Numbered from the stretch's first letter, positions 27,807 to 39,560 are shown. The stretch: DNA of 64,000 nucleotides from Parabacteroides sp. 52 (GCF_010500925.1 NZ_QVMG01000001.1:62001-126000); one strand, 5' to 3'. Numbers and translations: made by a program. The notes: generated by a model not told the origin, from the letters alone.

Positions 27807-29858
27807 TTATCCTATCAGTTGAACACTTCGTTTGATAAATTGGCTCAGGGCTTCTCCTTTCAGCATGCCATTGCCTAATAAGGCCAAATCAATTAACTGA
27901 CCGACCAGTTTGTTTTCTTCCGCATAAGCAGTCAATAAAAGATCCCGTTGACTACGGAGTTCGTTCAGTTTCTTATCCGTCTGCGTCAAATCTTCTTTTT
28001 CCTGGGCTGAAATCTCTTCTTCTTTTTTCTTACTTTGACTTTCACGCAGGTCGGCTTGACGTGCTTCCCAACCTTTGATATCTGCCGTGATAGGATTCAA
28101 TTTCTCGTTGAGTGCAAGCTCTTCATCGGCCAACACCTTTTTCACCAAAGAGTGATCCGTATTCAACACCAGATTATAACTGTCCGGCAGTTCACCATAG
28201 AAAGACATACCCGGCTGCATAGCAGACATCTCACGCATACGACGCATATATTCACTTTGTGTAAGCATGACCGGGTTCGTGTTTTCTCCCAAAGCTTCGA
28301 AAGTGACCATGAAATCTACCTTTTCCATCTGAGGCATCTGGCTCTTAAAGATTTGTTGCAAGGCATTCTTCTGCTCTTCATCCAAGGCTACTTTGCCTGC
28401 TTCTTCTTTGCGAATCAGATTGTCGATCGTGTCACTGTCTACACGCACAAAGCGGGTCTTTTCGAACTTCTGTTCCAATTGTCCAACCAGGTGTGTGTCC
28501 AGTTGCCCGTCCATAATCAGTACGCTGTATCCTTTGTCTTTGGCTGCTTGTATGTAACTGTATTGCTCTTCTTTGCTGTTGGTGTATAGATAGATCAAAT
28601 TCCCTTCTTTGTCCGTTTGACTGCCTTCTACCAGCGTTTTGTATTCGTCGAAGGTAAAATACTTATTGTCGACATCCTTTAATAAGGCATATTTAGCCGC
28701 ACGGTCATAGAATTTTTCATCCGTCAACATACCATATTGGATGAATAATTTCAGGCTATCCCATTTTTCTTCAAAGGAAACACGTTCACTCTTAAATATT
28801 TCCTCCAACCGATCGGATACTTTCTTGGTTATATGGGCCGATATCTTTTTGACATTCTGGTCGCTCTGCAGGTAAGAGCGAGATACATTCAACGGGATAT
28901 CCGGCGAATCCAATACACCATGCAGTAAGGTAAGGAATTCAGGTACAATACCTTCCACCGAATCTGTAACAAACACCTGGTTGCAGTATAACTGGATCTT
29001 ATTGCGATGCAAATCCATATTGCTCTTTATACGAGGGAAATACAAAATACCTGTCAGGTTAAACGGATAGTCCACATTCAGGTGTATCCAGAACAAAGGT
29101 TCTTCGCTCATCGGATACAGATCCTGGTAAAACTTCTTATAGTCTTCATCCGTCATATCCGCCGGTTTACGCACCCAGGCAGGCGTTGTATCATTGACGA
29201 TATTATCCTCGTCCGTATCTACATAACTGCCGTCTTTCCATTCTTGTTTCTTCCCAAATGCGATCGGAACAGGCAGGAAACGACAGTATTTGGTCAATAA
29301 ACCATTTAATTTCTCTTTCGTCAGAAAATCTTTATTCTCATCATCTATATACAGGATGATATCTGTACCCCGGCTTTCTTTTTCGGTCTCTTCCATGGTG
29401 TACTCCGGATTGCCTTCGCAACTCCACTTCATGGCTACAGCTCCTTCTTTGTGTGATTTGGTGATAATCTCCACCCGCTTAGAAACCATAAAAGAAGAAT
29501 AAAAACCTAATCCGAAATGTCCAATGATAGAAGCGGCATCGTTCTTGTATTTTTCCACAAACTCTTCGGCTCCGGAGAAAGCAATCTGATTGATATACTT
29601 ATCAATCTCTTCGGCAGTCATACCTACACCGCGGTCTGAAATCGTGATTTTCTCCTCGTCGAATTTGACATGAACCGTTAGATCCCCCAATTCACCCTTA
29701 AACTCACCTACCGAAGAAAGGGTTTTTAGTTTTTGGGTAGCATCGACTGCATTCGACACAATCTCACGTAAAAAGATTTCATGATCACTGTAAAGAAATT
29801 TTTTGATAATAGGGAAGATGTTTTCACTTGTAACCCCTATGTTTCCTTGCTTATTCAT
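27807..29858 (-). CDS. htpG: Chaperone HtpG (Hsp90)
   Basis: The 683-residue Hsp90 homologue has the GHKL ATP-binding domain (about 1-230) with LREIVSNAVDA, SDRGVGMTAEEI and GHFGLGFYSSFMV, followed by the middle domain (LNVSRSYLQSD) and dimerisation domain. It has no organelle signal or charged linker, as expected for a bacterial form. The ATG at 29858 gives the usual N terminus. No TAnnTTTG box was seen directly upstream, which fits but does not prove heat-shock control. Confidence 0.96.
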   Translation of the reverse strand: MNKQGNIGVTSENIFPIIKKFLYSDHEIFLREIVSNAVDATQKLKTLSSVGEFKGELGDLTVHVKFDEEKITISDRGVGMTAEEIDKYINQIAFSGAEEFVEKYKNDAASIIGHFGLGFYSSFMVSKRVEIITKSHKEGAVAMKWSCEGNPEYTMEETEKESRGTDIILYIDDENKDFLTKEKLNGLLTKYCRFLPVPIAFGKKQEWKDGSYVDTDEDNIVNDTTPAWVRKPADMTDEDYKKFYQDLYPMSEEPLFWIHLNVDYPFNLTGILYFPRIKSNMDLHRNKIQLYCNQVFVTDSVEGIVPEFLTLLHGVLDSPDIPLNVSRSYLQSDQNVKKISAHITKKVSDRLEEIFKSERVSFEEKWDSLKLFIQYGMLTDEKFYDRAAKYALLKDVDNKYFTFDEYKTLVEGSQTDKEGNLIYLYTNSKEEQYSYIQAAKDKGYSVLIMDGQLDTHLVGQLEQKFEKTRFVRVDSDTIDNLIRKEEAGKVALDEEQKNALQQIFKSQMPQMEKVDFMVTFEALGENTNPVMLTQSEYMRRMREMSAMQPGMSFYGELPDSYNLVLNTDHSLVKKVLADEELALNEKLNPITADIKGWEARQADLRESQSKKKEEEISAQEKEDLTQTDKKLNELRSQRDLLLTAYAEENKLVGQLIDLALLGNGMLKGEALSQFIKRSVQLIG

Positions 29859-30090
29859 ATCATTTTTTATTTTGTATATTTAGTATTAAGTATACTCTAT
29901 GATAAGCAAAACAAATGCCAAACAAAATTCCGCAAACAAATTTGCAGCGACTCTGACAAATTTACAGACTTTCGTATCATACTGTCAGCCCCTCCAAATA
30001 TGCTCTTTCTTTTTTTTGAAATCCATAAAGGGTGTCCTACGTGGCACAAAAAGAAAAGGAATAACTCTCACTTAAGGGACATAAATAAAA

Positions 30091-30178
30091 TTGCTGACGA
30101 TCGTCGGCAAAATTGCCGATATATGTCAGCAATTGTGCCGATATATATCGGCATTTGTGTCGACAGTTATCGACACTT
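30091..30178. repeat. Array of four near-palindromic units, 22-bp period (array 2)
   Basis: The 18-base cores, each one base into a 22-bp unit starting at 30091, 30113, 30135 and 30157, are TGCTGACGATCGTCGGCA, TGCCGATATATGTCAGCA, TGCCGATATATATCGGCA (perfect palindrome) and TGTCGACAGTTATCGACA. The array is in the 468-bp gap between the clpC stop and the htpG start. Apart from this array and the clpC terminator I saw no other feature there. Confidence 0.75.
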
Positions 30179-30270
30179 TTATTTCCCCGCCTTTTGAACT
30201 GTTTTTTTCTTTGTGTGTGGGGGCGAAGCGGTCTTCTTTGTTGCCATCGGAGAGGGGAGTAGGGGGGAAT

Positions 30271-30311
30271 AAAAAAAGGTTATCCGGATAATTTCCGAAT
30301 AACCTTTTTTT
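30271..30311 (-). terminator. Intrinsic terminator of clpC
   Basis: On the minus strand a stem AAAGGTTATTCGG / CCGGATAACCTTT, with one mismatch and a 7-nt loop, is followed by a T run. It begins 16 nt after the clpC stop. Confidence 0.85.
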
Positions 30312-30326
30312 AGTAGCTACTATTTT

Positions 30327-32897
30327 TTATTCAATAGATTTTCTTTTTCTCTTCTTTTTTACTTCTGTTGTGATCTGTTGTTCTTCTTTATTGAAACCTA
30401 CAAGAATCTGATCGCCTTCACCCACTGAAGCGCGAATGATCATTTCAGCCATCTCATCTTCCAGGTATTTCTGAATGGCACGTTTTAACGGACGGGCACC
30501 AAACTGGATGTCATACCCTTTGGTCGCAATAAAATCTTTTGCTTCCTCTGTAATAACTAACTCATACCCCAGGTCACATACGCGTTTGTAAAGTCCTTTT
30601 AATTCGATATCGATGATTTTGTGTATCGCTGTTTTATCCAACTGGTCAAACATAATGATATCATCCACACGGTTCAAAAACTCAGGGGCAAAAGCCTTAT
30701 TCAACGCTTTCTGAATAACAGAACGGGAGAAGTCTTTATCCGTTTCACCTGCCGCCTGCGTATTGAAACCAACCCCGCGGCCAAAATCTTTCAATTGACG
30801 GGTTCCGATATTGGAGGTCATGATAAGAATCGTATTCTTAAAGTCGATACGCCGCCCCAGACTATCTGTCAGACGTCCTTCATCAAGAACCTGCAACAAG
30901 AGGTTAAATACGTCGGGATGTGCCTTTTCTATCTCATCCAATAAAACAACCGAATAGGGTTTGCGCCGTACCTTTTCTGTTAATTGTCCCCCTTCTTCAT
31001 ATCCGACATATCCCGGAGGCGCTCCGATCAAGCGGGAAACGGCAAATTTCTCTAAATATTCACTCATATCGATACGCACCAAAGCATCTGATGAATCGAA
31101 CAGGTATTCGGCTAATTTCTTTGCCAAATGCGTTTTACCCACTCCGGTAGGGCCCAGGAACATAAAGGTGCCGATCGGTTTGTTGGGATCTTTGAGTCCC
31201 ACCCGGTTGCGTTGAATGGCTTTGACAATCTTCTGTACCGCTTCATCCTGACCCACTACCTGGCTTTTCAGTGTTTCTCCCATCTCTAGCAGTTTCACAT
31301 TCTCGGCCGTGGCAATCCGTTGAACGGGGACACCAGACATCATGGCTACTACTTCTGCCACCTTTTCTTCATCGACCGTTTCCCGATGTTCCTGCATTTC
31401 CTGTTCCCATTTCGCCTTGGCCGCCTCCAGTTGTAAGAGGTATTGGCGTTCTTTATCCCGAAAGCTGGCAGCCAATTCAAAGTTCTGCGATTTAACAGCG
31501 GCAAGCTTCTCTACTTTTGTCTCTTCTATTTTGCCTTCCAGCTCTTCCATGCTCTTGGGCACAATGATATTGGAGATATGCACGCGGGATCCGGCTTCGT
31601 CCAAAGCATCAATGGCTTTATCCGGAAAATTACGGTCGCTGATGTATCTTTCTGTCAATTTGACACACGCGTCCAGTGCCGCATCGGTATAGGTGACATT
31701 ATGATGTTCTTCGTACCGGGGTTTTATATTTTTCAATATCTGCAAGGTTTCTTCGGCTGTCGTAGGATCGACTATGACTTTCTGGAAACGACGTTCCAAA
31801 GCTCCGTCCTTTTCGATGTTCTTACGGTATTCATCCAGGGTCGTAGCCCCTATACATTGTATCTCTCCACGTGCCAATGCAGGTTTTAACATATTCGCTG
31901 CATCCATAGAACCGGATGCGGAACCGGCACCTACAATGGTATGAATCTCGTCGATAAATAAAATGATATTCGGATTTTTGGAGAGTTCATTCAGTATCGC
32001 TTTGATACGTTCCTCGAATTGTCCGCGGTATTTGGTGCCGGCAACAATGGAAGCCATATCCAGGCTTATCACCCGTTTGTCAAAAAGAATACGGGATACT
32101 TTGCGTTGGGTAATACGTAAAGCCAGGCCTTCTACAATAGCCGATTTACCCACTCCCGGTTCACCGATCAATACCGGATTATTCTTTTTGCGGCGGCTAA
32201 GTATCTGGGCCAGACGTTCTATCTCTTTTTCACGTCCGACAATAGGATCCAGGCGATTCTCTGCTGCCGCACGTGTCATATCGGTTCCGAAATTATCCAA
32301 TACGGGCGTATCGTTGGGGGATTTTTGCTGTGCCGCACCTGTGCCCTGTCCACCCCGGGAAGATTCTTTACGGGAAGAGAAATTTTCATCTTCGTCTTCT
32401 TCGTCATCATCATCCGTATAGCCGTCGCTGATCTCTTCAACGTCTTCATATTCAGACAATCCCGTACCACTTACCAGGTAATTATATACTGTACGATAAG
32501 TCACACCTTCTTTTTCCAAAACACGAGCCGCCACATTGTACTCTTCTTTCAACAGAGCCAATAACAAATGTTCGGTATCTGTTTCCATACTTTTAAACAT
32601 GCGGGCTTCCAACATACTCATGCGCAACACGCGTTCCGTGGTTTTGGTTATGGCTATCTCCGGTTGGGCATTATCCTCCACGTCAACGGTATGACGAATC
32701 TCCTGTTCGATTCTTTTCTTTACCTCTCTTGTGTCAATATGTAGTTCATCCAAGATTTGTAAAGCTTTCCCTTCACCATCACGAATAAGGCCTAACATCA
32801 AATGTTCCGGTCCGATATAGCTATTTTGAAGCCTGGTGGCTTCTTCCCGGCTATATTCGATAACATCGATCAACCTTTTTGAATAATTATTTTTCAT
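30327..32897 (-). CDS. clpC: ATP-dependent Clp protease ATP-binding subunit ClpC
   Basis: An AAA+ unfoldase that feeds ClpP. The 856-residue protein has two N-terminal Clp repeats (about 5-145), a linker with a Ser/Asp/Glu-rich stretch, AAA module 1 (Walker A GEPGVGKS), a UVR-containing middle domain and AAA module 2 (Walker A GPTGVGKT, Walker [14 protein letters not shown]). The frame extends to 32954, but the ATG at 32897 ([16 protein letters not shown]) gives the standard N terminus and lies 25 nt after a promoter box. Divergent from gyrA. Confidence 0.95.
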   Translation of the reverse strand: MKNNYSKRLIDVIEYSREEATRLQNSYIGPEHLMLGLIRDGEGKALQILDELHIDTREVKKRIEQEIRHTVDVEDNAQPEIAITKTTERVLRMSMLEARMFKSMETDTEHLLLALLKEEYNVAARVLEKEGVTYRTVYNYLVSGTGLSEYEDVEEISDGYTDDDDEEDEDENFSSRKESSRGGQGTGAAQQKSPNDTPVLDNFGTDMTRAAAENRLDPIVGREKEIERLAQILSRRKKNNPVLIGEPGVGKSAIVEGLALRITQRKVSRILFDKRVISLDMASIVAGTKYRGQFEERIKAILNELSKNPNIILFIDEIHTIVGAGSASGSMDAANMLKPALARGEIQCIGATTLDEYRKNIEKDGALERRFQKVIVDPTTAEETLQILKNIKPRYEEHHNVTYTDAALDACVKLTERYISDRNFPDKAIDALDEAGSRVHISNIIVPKSMEELEGKIEETKVEKLAAVKSQNFELAASFRDKERQYLLQLEAAKAKWEQEMQEHRETVDEEKVAEVVAMMSGVPVQRIATAENVKLLEMGETLKSQVVGQDEAVQKIVKAIQRNRVGLKDPNKPIGTFMFLGPTGVGKTHLAKKLAEYLFDSSDALVRIDMSEYLEKFAVSRLIGAPPGYVGYEEGGQLTEKVRRKPYSVVLLDEIEKAHPDVFNLLLQVLDEGRLTDSLGRRIDFKNTILIMTSNIGTRQLKDFGRGVGFNTQAAGETDKDFSRSVIQKALNKAFAPEFLNRVDDIIMFDQLDKTAIHKIIDIELKGLYKRVCDLGYELVITEEAKDFIATKGYDIQFGARPLKRAIQKYLEDEMAEMIIRASVGEGDQILVGFNKEEQQITTEVKKKRKRKSIE

Positions 32898-32921
32898 ATT
32901 ATATAATGTACTATGACTATG

Positions 32922-32929
32922 CAAAATTA
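32922..32929 (-). promoter_or_regulatory. TAnnTTTG promoter box for clpC
   Basis: TAATTTTG on the minus strand, with a TTTG about 22 bp further upstream, predicts a leader of about 21 nt and supports the 32897 start. Confidence 0.5.
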
Positions 32930-33099
32930 ATAAACTCTGCTTACTTAACAGCAAAATCTATGCCATTGTTCGGGAATAAGATTTGAAAAGGGCTGGATAA
33001 CAAATTTTCAGATTAAATTCTTTCGTAGTACCGGGAAAACTCTTACCTTAGTGCGATTTTTCAGAGATGAGAATGTGAGTGTAATTAATAAAAAGCTAA

Positions 33100-35694
33100 A
33101 TGGTTGATCAAGACAGAATTATAAAGATTAACATCGAGGATGAAATGAAGTCGGCATACATTGATTATTCAATGTCAGTGATCGTATCTCGTGCTCTTCC
33201 TGATGTAAGGGATGGTTTTAAACCTGTTCACCGTCGTGTGTTATTTGGGATGAATGAATTGGGTAATACATCCGATAAACCTTATAAAAAATCTGCAAGA
33301 ATAGTAGGGGATGTGTTGGGTAAGTACCACCCCCATGGTGACTCTTCTGTATATTTCACAATGGTACGTATGGCGCAACCCTGGTCGTTGCGTTATCCGC
33401 TGGTTGACGGACAAGGAAACTTCGGTTCTGTAGACGGTGATAGCCCTGCTGCTATGCGTTATACGGAAGCCCGCCTGAGTAAACTGGCTGAAGAAATGTT
33501 GCGGGATATTGATAAAGACACCGTAGACTTTCAACTGAACTTTGATGATACATTAAAGGAACCAACCGTTTTACCGACTCGTATTCCCAATCTTTTGGTG
33601 AATGGGGCATCAGGTATTGCCGTAGGGATGGCCACCAATATGGCTCCTCATAATATGAGTGAGGTATTGGATGGATGTATTGCCTATATCGAGAGCCGTG
33701 GAGAAATTGATGTGGAAGGATTAATGGAGTATGTGAAAGCTCCGGACTTTCCCACAGGGGCTACGATCTATGGGTATGCCGGTGTGAAGGATGCTTTTGA
33801 AACGGGTAGGGGACGTATTGTCCTGCGTGGGAAAGCGGAAATTGAACAGGAACATAATCATGAGAAAATAGTCATTACAGAGATACCTTATTTAGTAAAC
33901 AAAGCGGAACTGATCAAATACATTGCTGAACTGGTAAATGACAAACGTATTGAGGGTATTTCTAACGTAAATGATGAATCCGACCGTCACGGGATGCGTA
34001 TCGTGGTGGATATTAAACGGGATGCCAATTCCAGTGTGGTTCTTAATAAATTGTATAAACTGACGGCACTGCAATCGTCATTCAGCGTAAATAATATCGC
34101 CTTGGTCAATGGACGCCCCAGACAGCTTAATTTGAAAGATCAGATTGGCGCATTTGTGGATCATCGCCAGGATGTAGTATTGCGTCGTACCCGTTTTGAC
34201 CTGAAGAAAGCAGAAGAACGGGCACATATTCTGGAAGGACTCATTATTGCTTCCGATAATATCGATGAAGTAATTGCTATCATACGCTCTTCTAAAAGTC
34301 CGCAAGAGGCTATTGAACGCCTGATTGAACGTTTCTCTTTGTCTGAAATTCAATCCCGTGCCATTGTTGAAATGCGCCTTCGTCAACTGACAGGACTTGA
34401 ACAAACCAAGTTACGGGCTGAATTTGAAGAAATAGAAAAATTGATCGCTGACTTGAAAGAAATTCTGGAAAGCGAAGAACGTTGCATGCAGGTGGTCAAA
34501 GAAGAACTGCAGGAAGTAAAAGACAAATATGGTGACGAAAGAAAAACCGATATTGTTTATGCTTCAGAAGAACTGAATCCGGAAGATTTCTATTCAGATG
34601 ATGAGATGATTATTACGATCTCTCATATGGGATATATCAAACGTACACCATTAAGTGAGTTTAGAGCACAAGGACGAGGTGGAGTAGGGGCCAAAGGTTC
34701 TGAAACAAGGGATGAAGACTTTGTGGAATATATCTATCCGGCCTCTATGCATGCGACCCTGTTGATCTTTACAGCAAGGGGTAAATGTTATTGGCTGAAA
34801 GTATATGAAATACCGGAAGGAGCTAAAAATGCCAAAGGAAGAGCCATTCAGAATTTGTTGAATATTGAATCCGGAGATAAGGTACAGGCTTTCATTCGTG
34901 TGAAAAAATTAACGACTGATACGGAATTTATCAATTCACATTATCTGTTGTTCTGCACCAAGAAAGGGGTTATCAAGAAAACGTTGTTGGAGGCTTATTC
35001 ACGTCCACGTCAGAATGGGGTAAATGCCATTACATTACGTGAAGACGACGGTTTGATCCAAGTGAAGATGACCAATGGAGACAATGAGGTGATTATTGCC
35101 AATAAAAACGGACGGGCTATTCGGTTCCACGAAAGCAAAGTCCGTGTAATGGGACGTACAGCTGCTGGTGTCCGAGGAATGACATTGGATGGAAAAGAGG
35201 ATGAAGCTATCGGTATGATATGTCTCAAAGACAAAGAAACCGAAACAATCCTCGTCGTATCGGAACAAGGATATGGTAAACGCTCGAATATTGACGATTA
35301 TCGTATGACTAACCGGGGAGGAAAAGGAGTAAAAACCATTCATATCACCGATAAAACAGGTAAACTTGTTGCTATTAAAAGTGTGACAGAAGAAAATGAC
35401 TTGATGATTATAAATAAATCGGGTATTACGATCCGGATGAAAGTCGAAGATATCAATGTCATTGGTCGCGCCACACAAGGGGTGCGTTTGATTAACCTGG
35501 GCAAACGCCACGATGAAATAGCCTCTGTCTGCAAAGTATTATCCGAAACCGATGAACAAATCGCAGAAGAAAAAGCGGAACGGGATGCTAAATTGGAAAT
35601 GCATGAAGTAAACCCTAATGCAGAAACAGAGTCTAATAAATTAGATGATGCAATAGAACTGCCGGAAGGGGATGAAAAGAACACAGAAGAATAA
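33100..35694 (+). CDS. gyrA: DNA gyrase subunit A
   Basis: The breakage-reunion subunit of gyrase, 864 residues. The active-site tyrosine is Tyr121 in [10 protein letters not shown]. The quinolone-determining loop reads [17 protein letters not shown]: Ser82 corresponds to E. coli Ser83, and Phe86 stands where E. coli has Asp87. The C-terminal beta-pinwheel (about 515-835) contains the gyrase GyrA box as [11 protein letters not shown] short acidic tail ends the protein. This is GyrA rather than ParC because of the box and full pinwheel. Confidence 0.96.
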   Translation: MVDQDRIIKINIEDEMKSAYIDYSMSVIVSRALPDVRDGFKPVHRRVLFGMNELGNTSDKPYKKSARIVGDVLGKYHPHGDSSVYFTMVRMAQPWSLRYPLVDGQGNFGSVDGDSPAAMRYTEARLSKLAEEMLRDIDKDTVDFQLNFDDTLKEPTVLPTRIPNLLVNGASGIAVGMATNMAPHNMSEVLDGCIAYIESRGEIDVEGLMEYVKAPDFPTGATIYGYAGVKDAFETGRGRIVLRGKAEIEQEHNHEKIVITEIPYLVNKAELIKYIAELVNDKRIEGISNVNDESDRHGMRIVVDIKRDANSSVVLNKLYKLTALQSSFSVNNIALVNGRPRQLNLKDQIGAFVDHRQDVVLRRTRFDLKKAEERAHILEGLIIASDNIDEVIAIIRSSKSPQEAIERLIERFSLSEIQSRAIVEMRLRQLTGLEQTKLRAEFEEIEKLIADLKEILESEERCMQVVKEELQEVKDKYGDERKTDIVYASEELNPEDFYSDDEMIITISHMGYIKRTPLSEFRAQGRGGVGAKGSETRDEDFVEYIYPASMHATLLIFTARGKCYWLKVYEIPEGAKNAKGRAIQNLLNIESGDKVQAFIRVKKLTTDTEFINSHYLLFCTKKGVIKKTLLEAYSRPRQNGVNAITLREDDGLIQVKMTNGDNEVIIANKNGRAIRFHESKVRVMGRTAAGVRGMTLDGKEDEAIGMICLKDKETETILVVSEQGYGKRSNIDDYRMTNRGGKGVKTIHITDKTGKLVAIKSVTEENDLMIINKSGITIRMKVEDINVIGRATQGVRLINLGKRHDEIASVCKVLSETDEQIAEEKAERDAKLEMHEVNPNAETESNKLDDAIELPEGDEKNTEE

Positions 35695-35733
35695 TTATAA
35701 ATAACTTAAATATTAATCTCAAATTAGAATCGC

Positions 35734-36948
35734 ATGAAACGAGTATTATTAACAGTTGCATTATGTGTAATAGCTTCTGCCTCTTTTGCTCAAAAGAAAG
35801 CAGTAAGTCAAGCACAAAACATTGCGAAAGGAGACAAAGCAGATTACGCTGAAGCTAGAACATTGATACAAGGTGCTTTGGAAAATCCGGAAACAAAAGA
35901 TGATGCCAAAACATGGTTTGTTGCCGGTTATATCGAAGATCAACAATTCAGCACAGAAAGAATGAAAGAAATGCTGGGACAACAACCGAATCAACCCGTT
36001 ATGTACCAAGCACTTCTGAATGCATTGCCTTATTTTGAAAAGTCTTATGAGTTGGATCAATTACCTGATGCAAAAGGAAAGATCAAACCTAAACATACAA
36101 AAGATATAAAAGGTGTTTTAAGTGCTAATCATATCCAATATTTCAATGCAGGTGCTTATTATTTTGATCAAAGAGATTACCGCAAAGCGTATGAATCTTT
36201 TGAAAAATATTTGGTCATATCGGATCACCCCATGTTTAAAGGGGAACCGGTTGCAGCCAGAGATTCAAACTTTATGATCGTTCAATTCTATTCAGGCGTT
36301 GCTGCTACTCAACTGGGTGAACCTCAAACAGCTATTGCTGCTTTAAATCGTGCCAAAGAAACAGACTACAAAGGCAACGAAGTGTACCAATATTTGTTTG
36401 GTGAATACCAGCAGTTAAACGATAGTGTAAATATGGAAAAGGTTTTGATCGAAGGACTTCAGAAATTTCCTGAAGAAAAATTCTATATGCTTCACCTGAT
36501 CAATATTTATATCTATTCCAATAGAAATGAAGAAGCTATCCAATACCTGCAAACAGCCATCAATGACGAACCGAACAATCCACAGTTATATGATGTATTA
36601 GGTAGTATATATGAGTCTTTGAAAGACGTTGAAAAAGCAGAAGCTACTTTCAAAAAAGCATTGGAGATTGATCCTCAGTATGTTGATGCCTTATCCAATC
36701 TAGGACGGTTATATTACAACCAGGCTGTTACAATACAAGGAGATGCTAATATGATTAGCGATAATAAACTTTACCAAGAAGAATTAGCCAAAGCTAAAGC
36801 TCTGTTTGAACAAGCACGTCCATTTTTTGAACAAGCACGTCAATTAAAACCAGAACAAACAGAATATCTTGTAGCTTTAAGAGGTATTTATTATAACCTG
36901 AACATGGGTAAAGAATACGATGAAATTGAAGCACTTTTGAATAAATAA
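35734..36948 (+). CDS. Secreted or periplasmic TPR protein
   Basis: The 404-residue protein has a signal peptide ending at about residue 19 (SASFAQ). The rest is almost all tetratricopeptide helices; the clearest units are ALNRAKETDYKGNEVYQYLF, AIQYLQTAINDEPNNPQLYD and AEATFKKALEIDPQYVDALS. TPR arrays bind peptides or assemble complexes; no partner is evident. The gene starts 39 nt after gyrA and ends at an intrinsic terminator, so it may share transcripts with gyrA. Confidence 0.88.
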   Translation: MKRVLLTVALCVIASASFAQKKAVSQAQNIAKGDKADYAEARTLIQGALENPETKDDAKTWFVAGYIEDQQFSTERMKEMLGQQPNQPVMYQALLNALPYFEKSYELDQLPDAKGKIKPKHTKDIKGVLSANHIQYFNAGAYYFDQRDYRKAYESFEKYLVISDHPMFKGEPVAARDSNFMIVQFYSGVAATQLGEPQTAIAALNRAKETDYKGNEVYQYLFGEYQQLNDSVNMEKVLIEGLQKFPEEKFYMLHLINIYIYSNRNEEAIQYLQTAINDEPNNPQLYDVLGSIYESLKDVEKAEATFKKALEIDPQYVDALSNLGRLYYNQAVTIQGDANMISDNKLYQEELAKAKALFEQARPFFEQARQLKPEQTEYLVALRGIYYNLNMGKEYDEIEALLNK

Positions 36949-36970
36949 GAATTTTATACAAAAGAACTGA

Positions 36971-37017
36971 TAAAAAAGAAAGCCATTCTCTAACGGGGAT
37001 GGCTTTCTTCTTTTTTA
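36971..37017 (+). terminator. Intrinsic terminator after the TPR gene
   Basis: The stem AAGAAAGCCAT / ATGGCTTTCTT, with a 12-nt loop, is followed by CTTTTTT. The 180 bp from here to the helicase stop show no further feature. Confidence 0.8.
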
Positions 37018-37197
37018 TTCTCATTGAAAAACTTCATGAATAGAAGAGAATAGTGATGTTATAAACTTTACTTTCTTTTTGAAATTGGAAAGAGAAATTC
37101 CAAATAAGAGGAGAGTTTCGAAATAAGCTATTAAACATAATAGTGATTATGAATTTAAAAGCCTATTTCCAAACAGATCTGCATACAAGCTCGGATA

Positions 37198-39510
37198 TCA
37201 AAGGATTATTAGTTTAGCAAATTTTAATAAAAGTTGTTTTTGACCGAAATGTGTAAACTCCACGGTTGCTTTTGTATTTCCTCCGTCACCTTCAATGGCA
37301 ATCACTTTTCCCTCGCCGAAACGTTCGTGTCGCACACAGAAACCGACCTGTAATCCGGATACTTCCATGCCTGAAGTATTGGGTTGAACAGTTCTTTCGG
37401 GTTCAATCCGCTTCAGACGAGATCTTTGGGGCTGTGTAATGGATGAAGAAGTATCCACGGCTTTGGGTTGTTGAAAAGGTGATTGAAATGCCGGACGTTG
37501 GTACTTTTCTCTTAAAGAGAATGTATCATTCGACAGACTTGTATCTTCCGGTAAATCAAGGTATTTCTTGTCTATATCCTTCAAAAAACGGCTGGGAGAA
37601 CAGATCGCAGTTTTCCCGTTACGAAACCGACTTTTGGCATAAGACAACACACAATTTTCTTCTGCCCGGGTAATAGCTACATAAAAAAGGCGTCTCTCTT
37701 CTTCAATCGCCCGGATATTGTCTTTAGCCATCTGGGAAGGAAAAAGATCTTCTTCCAAGCCAACAACAAATACATTTTTAAATTCAAGCCCTTTGGCTGC
37801 ATGAACAGTCATAAGAGTCACTTTGTTGGTTTGTTCCTCTTTGGCATTATCCTGGTCGGTTAATAAAGCCACATCAGAAAGAAAATCGGCCAAAGAAACC
37901 CGGTCCATTCCTTCTTCCCGTCGAATCTGTACAAACTCTGCAATCCCTTTCAAAAGTTCTTCCAGGTTTTCTCGTTTACTAATTCCTTCAACCGATTGAT
38001 CCTGTACCATAAGAGAAAATATACCACTTTGTTTTACAATATGAGCGGCAACCTCTTCAGCCGAATTTGTTTGACTGAAAAGAATAAATGAATCCATCAA
38101 TTCCCTGAAGTCACTCAGCTTTTTGGCCGTCCCTCCATTGATAGAAACAGCATAAGATAAAGGTTCTTTTAGGATCGACCAAAGGCTTGTATTATACTGA
38201 TTTGCAGCAGTTATTAACTTCCCGACAGTCGTCTCCCCTATCCCTCTCGCCGGATAATTGATTATCCGTTTCAAGGCTTCTTCATCATGAGGATTTATGA
38301 TAATCCGGAAATAAGCAATCACATCTTTAATCTCTTTCCGTTGATAAAAAGAGAGTCCCCCATATATTTTATACGGAATACCTCTTTTCCGAAGAGCCTC
38401 TTCCAGGATACGAGATTGTGCATTGGTACGGTATAAAATAGCGAAATCAGCATAATCATACTCTTTTTTATTCCGCATTCCCTCTATCTTCGAGGCTACC
38501 GCATACCCTTCTTCGTAATCCGAATAAGAAGCAAATGCCTGCACCTTTTCTCCTTCTGCATTTTCTGAATAAACAGTCTTTTGAATCTGTTCTTTATTTT
38601 TATGTATCAGACTATTAGCTGCATTTACGATGTTTTGCGTAGAACGATAGTTCCGTTCCAATTTAAATGTCCGGCAGCCCGGATATACCTTTTTCAGTTG
38701 CAATATATTATCAATATTAGCCCCGCGGAAGGAATAAATGCTTTGTGCGTCGTCACCCACCACCGTTATACGACCATGCGCCTCACTCAAGCGCTGCACA
38801 ATAAGATGTTGTGCGAAATTTGTATCCTGATACTCATCTACCAGAATATATTGGAAAAACTGGCGGTATTTATCCAATACAGCCGGATGATCCCGAAAAA
38901 GAATATTTGTATTAAGGAGTAAGTCATCGAAATCCATGGCTCCGGCTTGTAAACACCGGCTTTGATAACGCTTATAGATTTCACGTATCAAAGGGACTTT
39001 CGCTTTTATATCATATTCTACCAACTCTTTGTTTTGTTCATAAGCCCGCCAGGTTATCAAGGCATTTTTCGCATTGGAAATACGGCCTTGCACCATACCC
39101 GGACGATAGGTTTTATCATCCAGTTGCATTTCTTTAATGATGGCTTTTAAAAGGCTTTTAGAGTCAGTTGAATCATAGATCGTGAAATTAGATGGATATC
39201 CTATACTCTCAGCTTCCGAACGAAGGATACGAGAGAATAGGGAGTGAAAGGTCCCCATCCAGAGACGACTGGCCACCTGCTCACCCACCACCGAAGCAAT
39301 ACGTTCCTTCATTTCCCGGGCTGCCTTATTGGTGAAAGTCAATGCCAGAATAGCATAAGGAGGAATCCCCTGATTCAATAAATAGGCGATCTTATAGGTT
39401 AATACTCTTGTTTTTCCGGAACCCGCACCGGCTATAACCAATGCAGGTCCATCTATATAGGTAACCGCTGCACGCTGACTATCGTTTAATTGACTGAGAT
39501 ATTCTTCCAC
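37198..39510 (-). CDS. UvrD/PcrA-type superfamily 1 DNA helicase
   Basis: A 3'-5' helicase of 770 residues used in repair and replication-transcription conflicts. It has motif I AGAGSGKT at about 27-34, motif II VDEYQDTN, motif III VGDDAQSIYSFRGA, motif IV around LERNYRST, motif V VTLMTVHAAKGLEF and motif VI RRLFYVAITRAEE. The C-terminal tail has a PcrA-like Tudor segment (GFCVRHERFGEGKVIAIEG). The start is a GTG at 39510; an AGTG-rich leader and a promoter box at 39536-39543 lie just upstream. Confidence 0.93.
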   Translation of the reverse strand: MEEYLSQLNDSQRAAVTYIDGPALVIAGAGSGKTRVLTYKIAYLLNQGIPPYAILALTFTNKAAREMKERIASVVGEQVASRLWMGTFHSLFSRILRSEAESIGYPSNFTIYDSTDSKSLLKAIIKEMQLDDKTYRPGMVQGRISNAKNALITWRAYEQNKELVEYDIKAKVPLIREIYKRYQSRCLQAGAMDFDDLLLNTNILFRDHPAVLDKYRQFFQYILVDEYQDTNFAQHLIVQRLSEAHGRITVVGDDAQSIYSFRGANIDNILQLKKVYPGCRTFKLERNYRSTQNIVNAANSLIHKNKEQIQKTVYSENAEGEKVQAFASYSDYEEGYAVASKIEGMRNKKEYDYADFAILYRTNAQSRILEEALRKRGIPYKIYGGLSFYQRKEIKDVIAYFRIIINPHDEEALKRIINYPARGIGETTVGKLITAANQYNTSLWSILKEPLSYAVSINGGTAKKLSDFRELMDSFILFSQTNSAEEVAAHIVKQSGIFSLMVQDQSVEGISKRENLEELLKGIAEFVQIRREEGMDRVSLADFLSDVALLTDQDNAKEEQTNKVTLMTVHAAKGLEFKNVFVVGLEEDLFPSQMAKDNIRAIEEERRLFYVAITRAEENCVLSYAKSRFRNGKTAICSPSRFLKDIDKKYLDLPEDTSLSNDTFSLREKYQRPAFQSPFQQPKAVDTSSSITQPQRSRLKRIEPERTVQPNTSGMEVSGLQVGFCVRHERFGEGKVIAIEGDGGNTKATVEFTHFGQKQLLLKFAKLIIL

Positions 39511-39535
39511 TCTTTGGACCTTTTATATGAAGAAA

Positions 39536-39543
39536 CAAAGGTA
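39536..39543 (-). promoter_or_regulatory. TAnnTTTG promoter box for the UvrD/PcrA helicase
   Basis: TACCTTTG on the minus strand lies 25 bp upstream of the GTG start and predicts a leader of roughly 22 nt. Confidence 0.5.
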
Positions 39544-39560
39544 GTGATTTTTTGGAAAAG

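Noticed and set aside
28035..28589. Plus-strand frame of 184 codons opposite htpG
   Set aside because: It lies wholly within htpG, is His/Phe/Leu-rich shadow text, and has no promoter box or neighbours.
33345..33360. Quinolone-resistance change in gyrA because Phe stands at the E. coli Asp87 position
   Set aside because: Ser82, the main resistance position, is the susceptible residue, and the Phe may simply be the lineage norm. No claim about resistance is justified.
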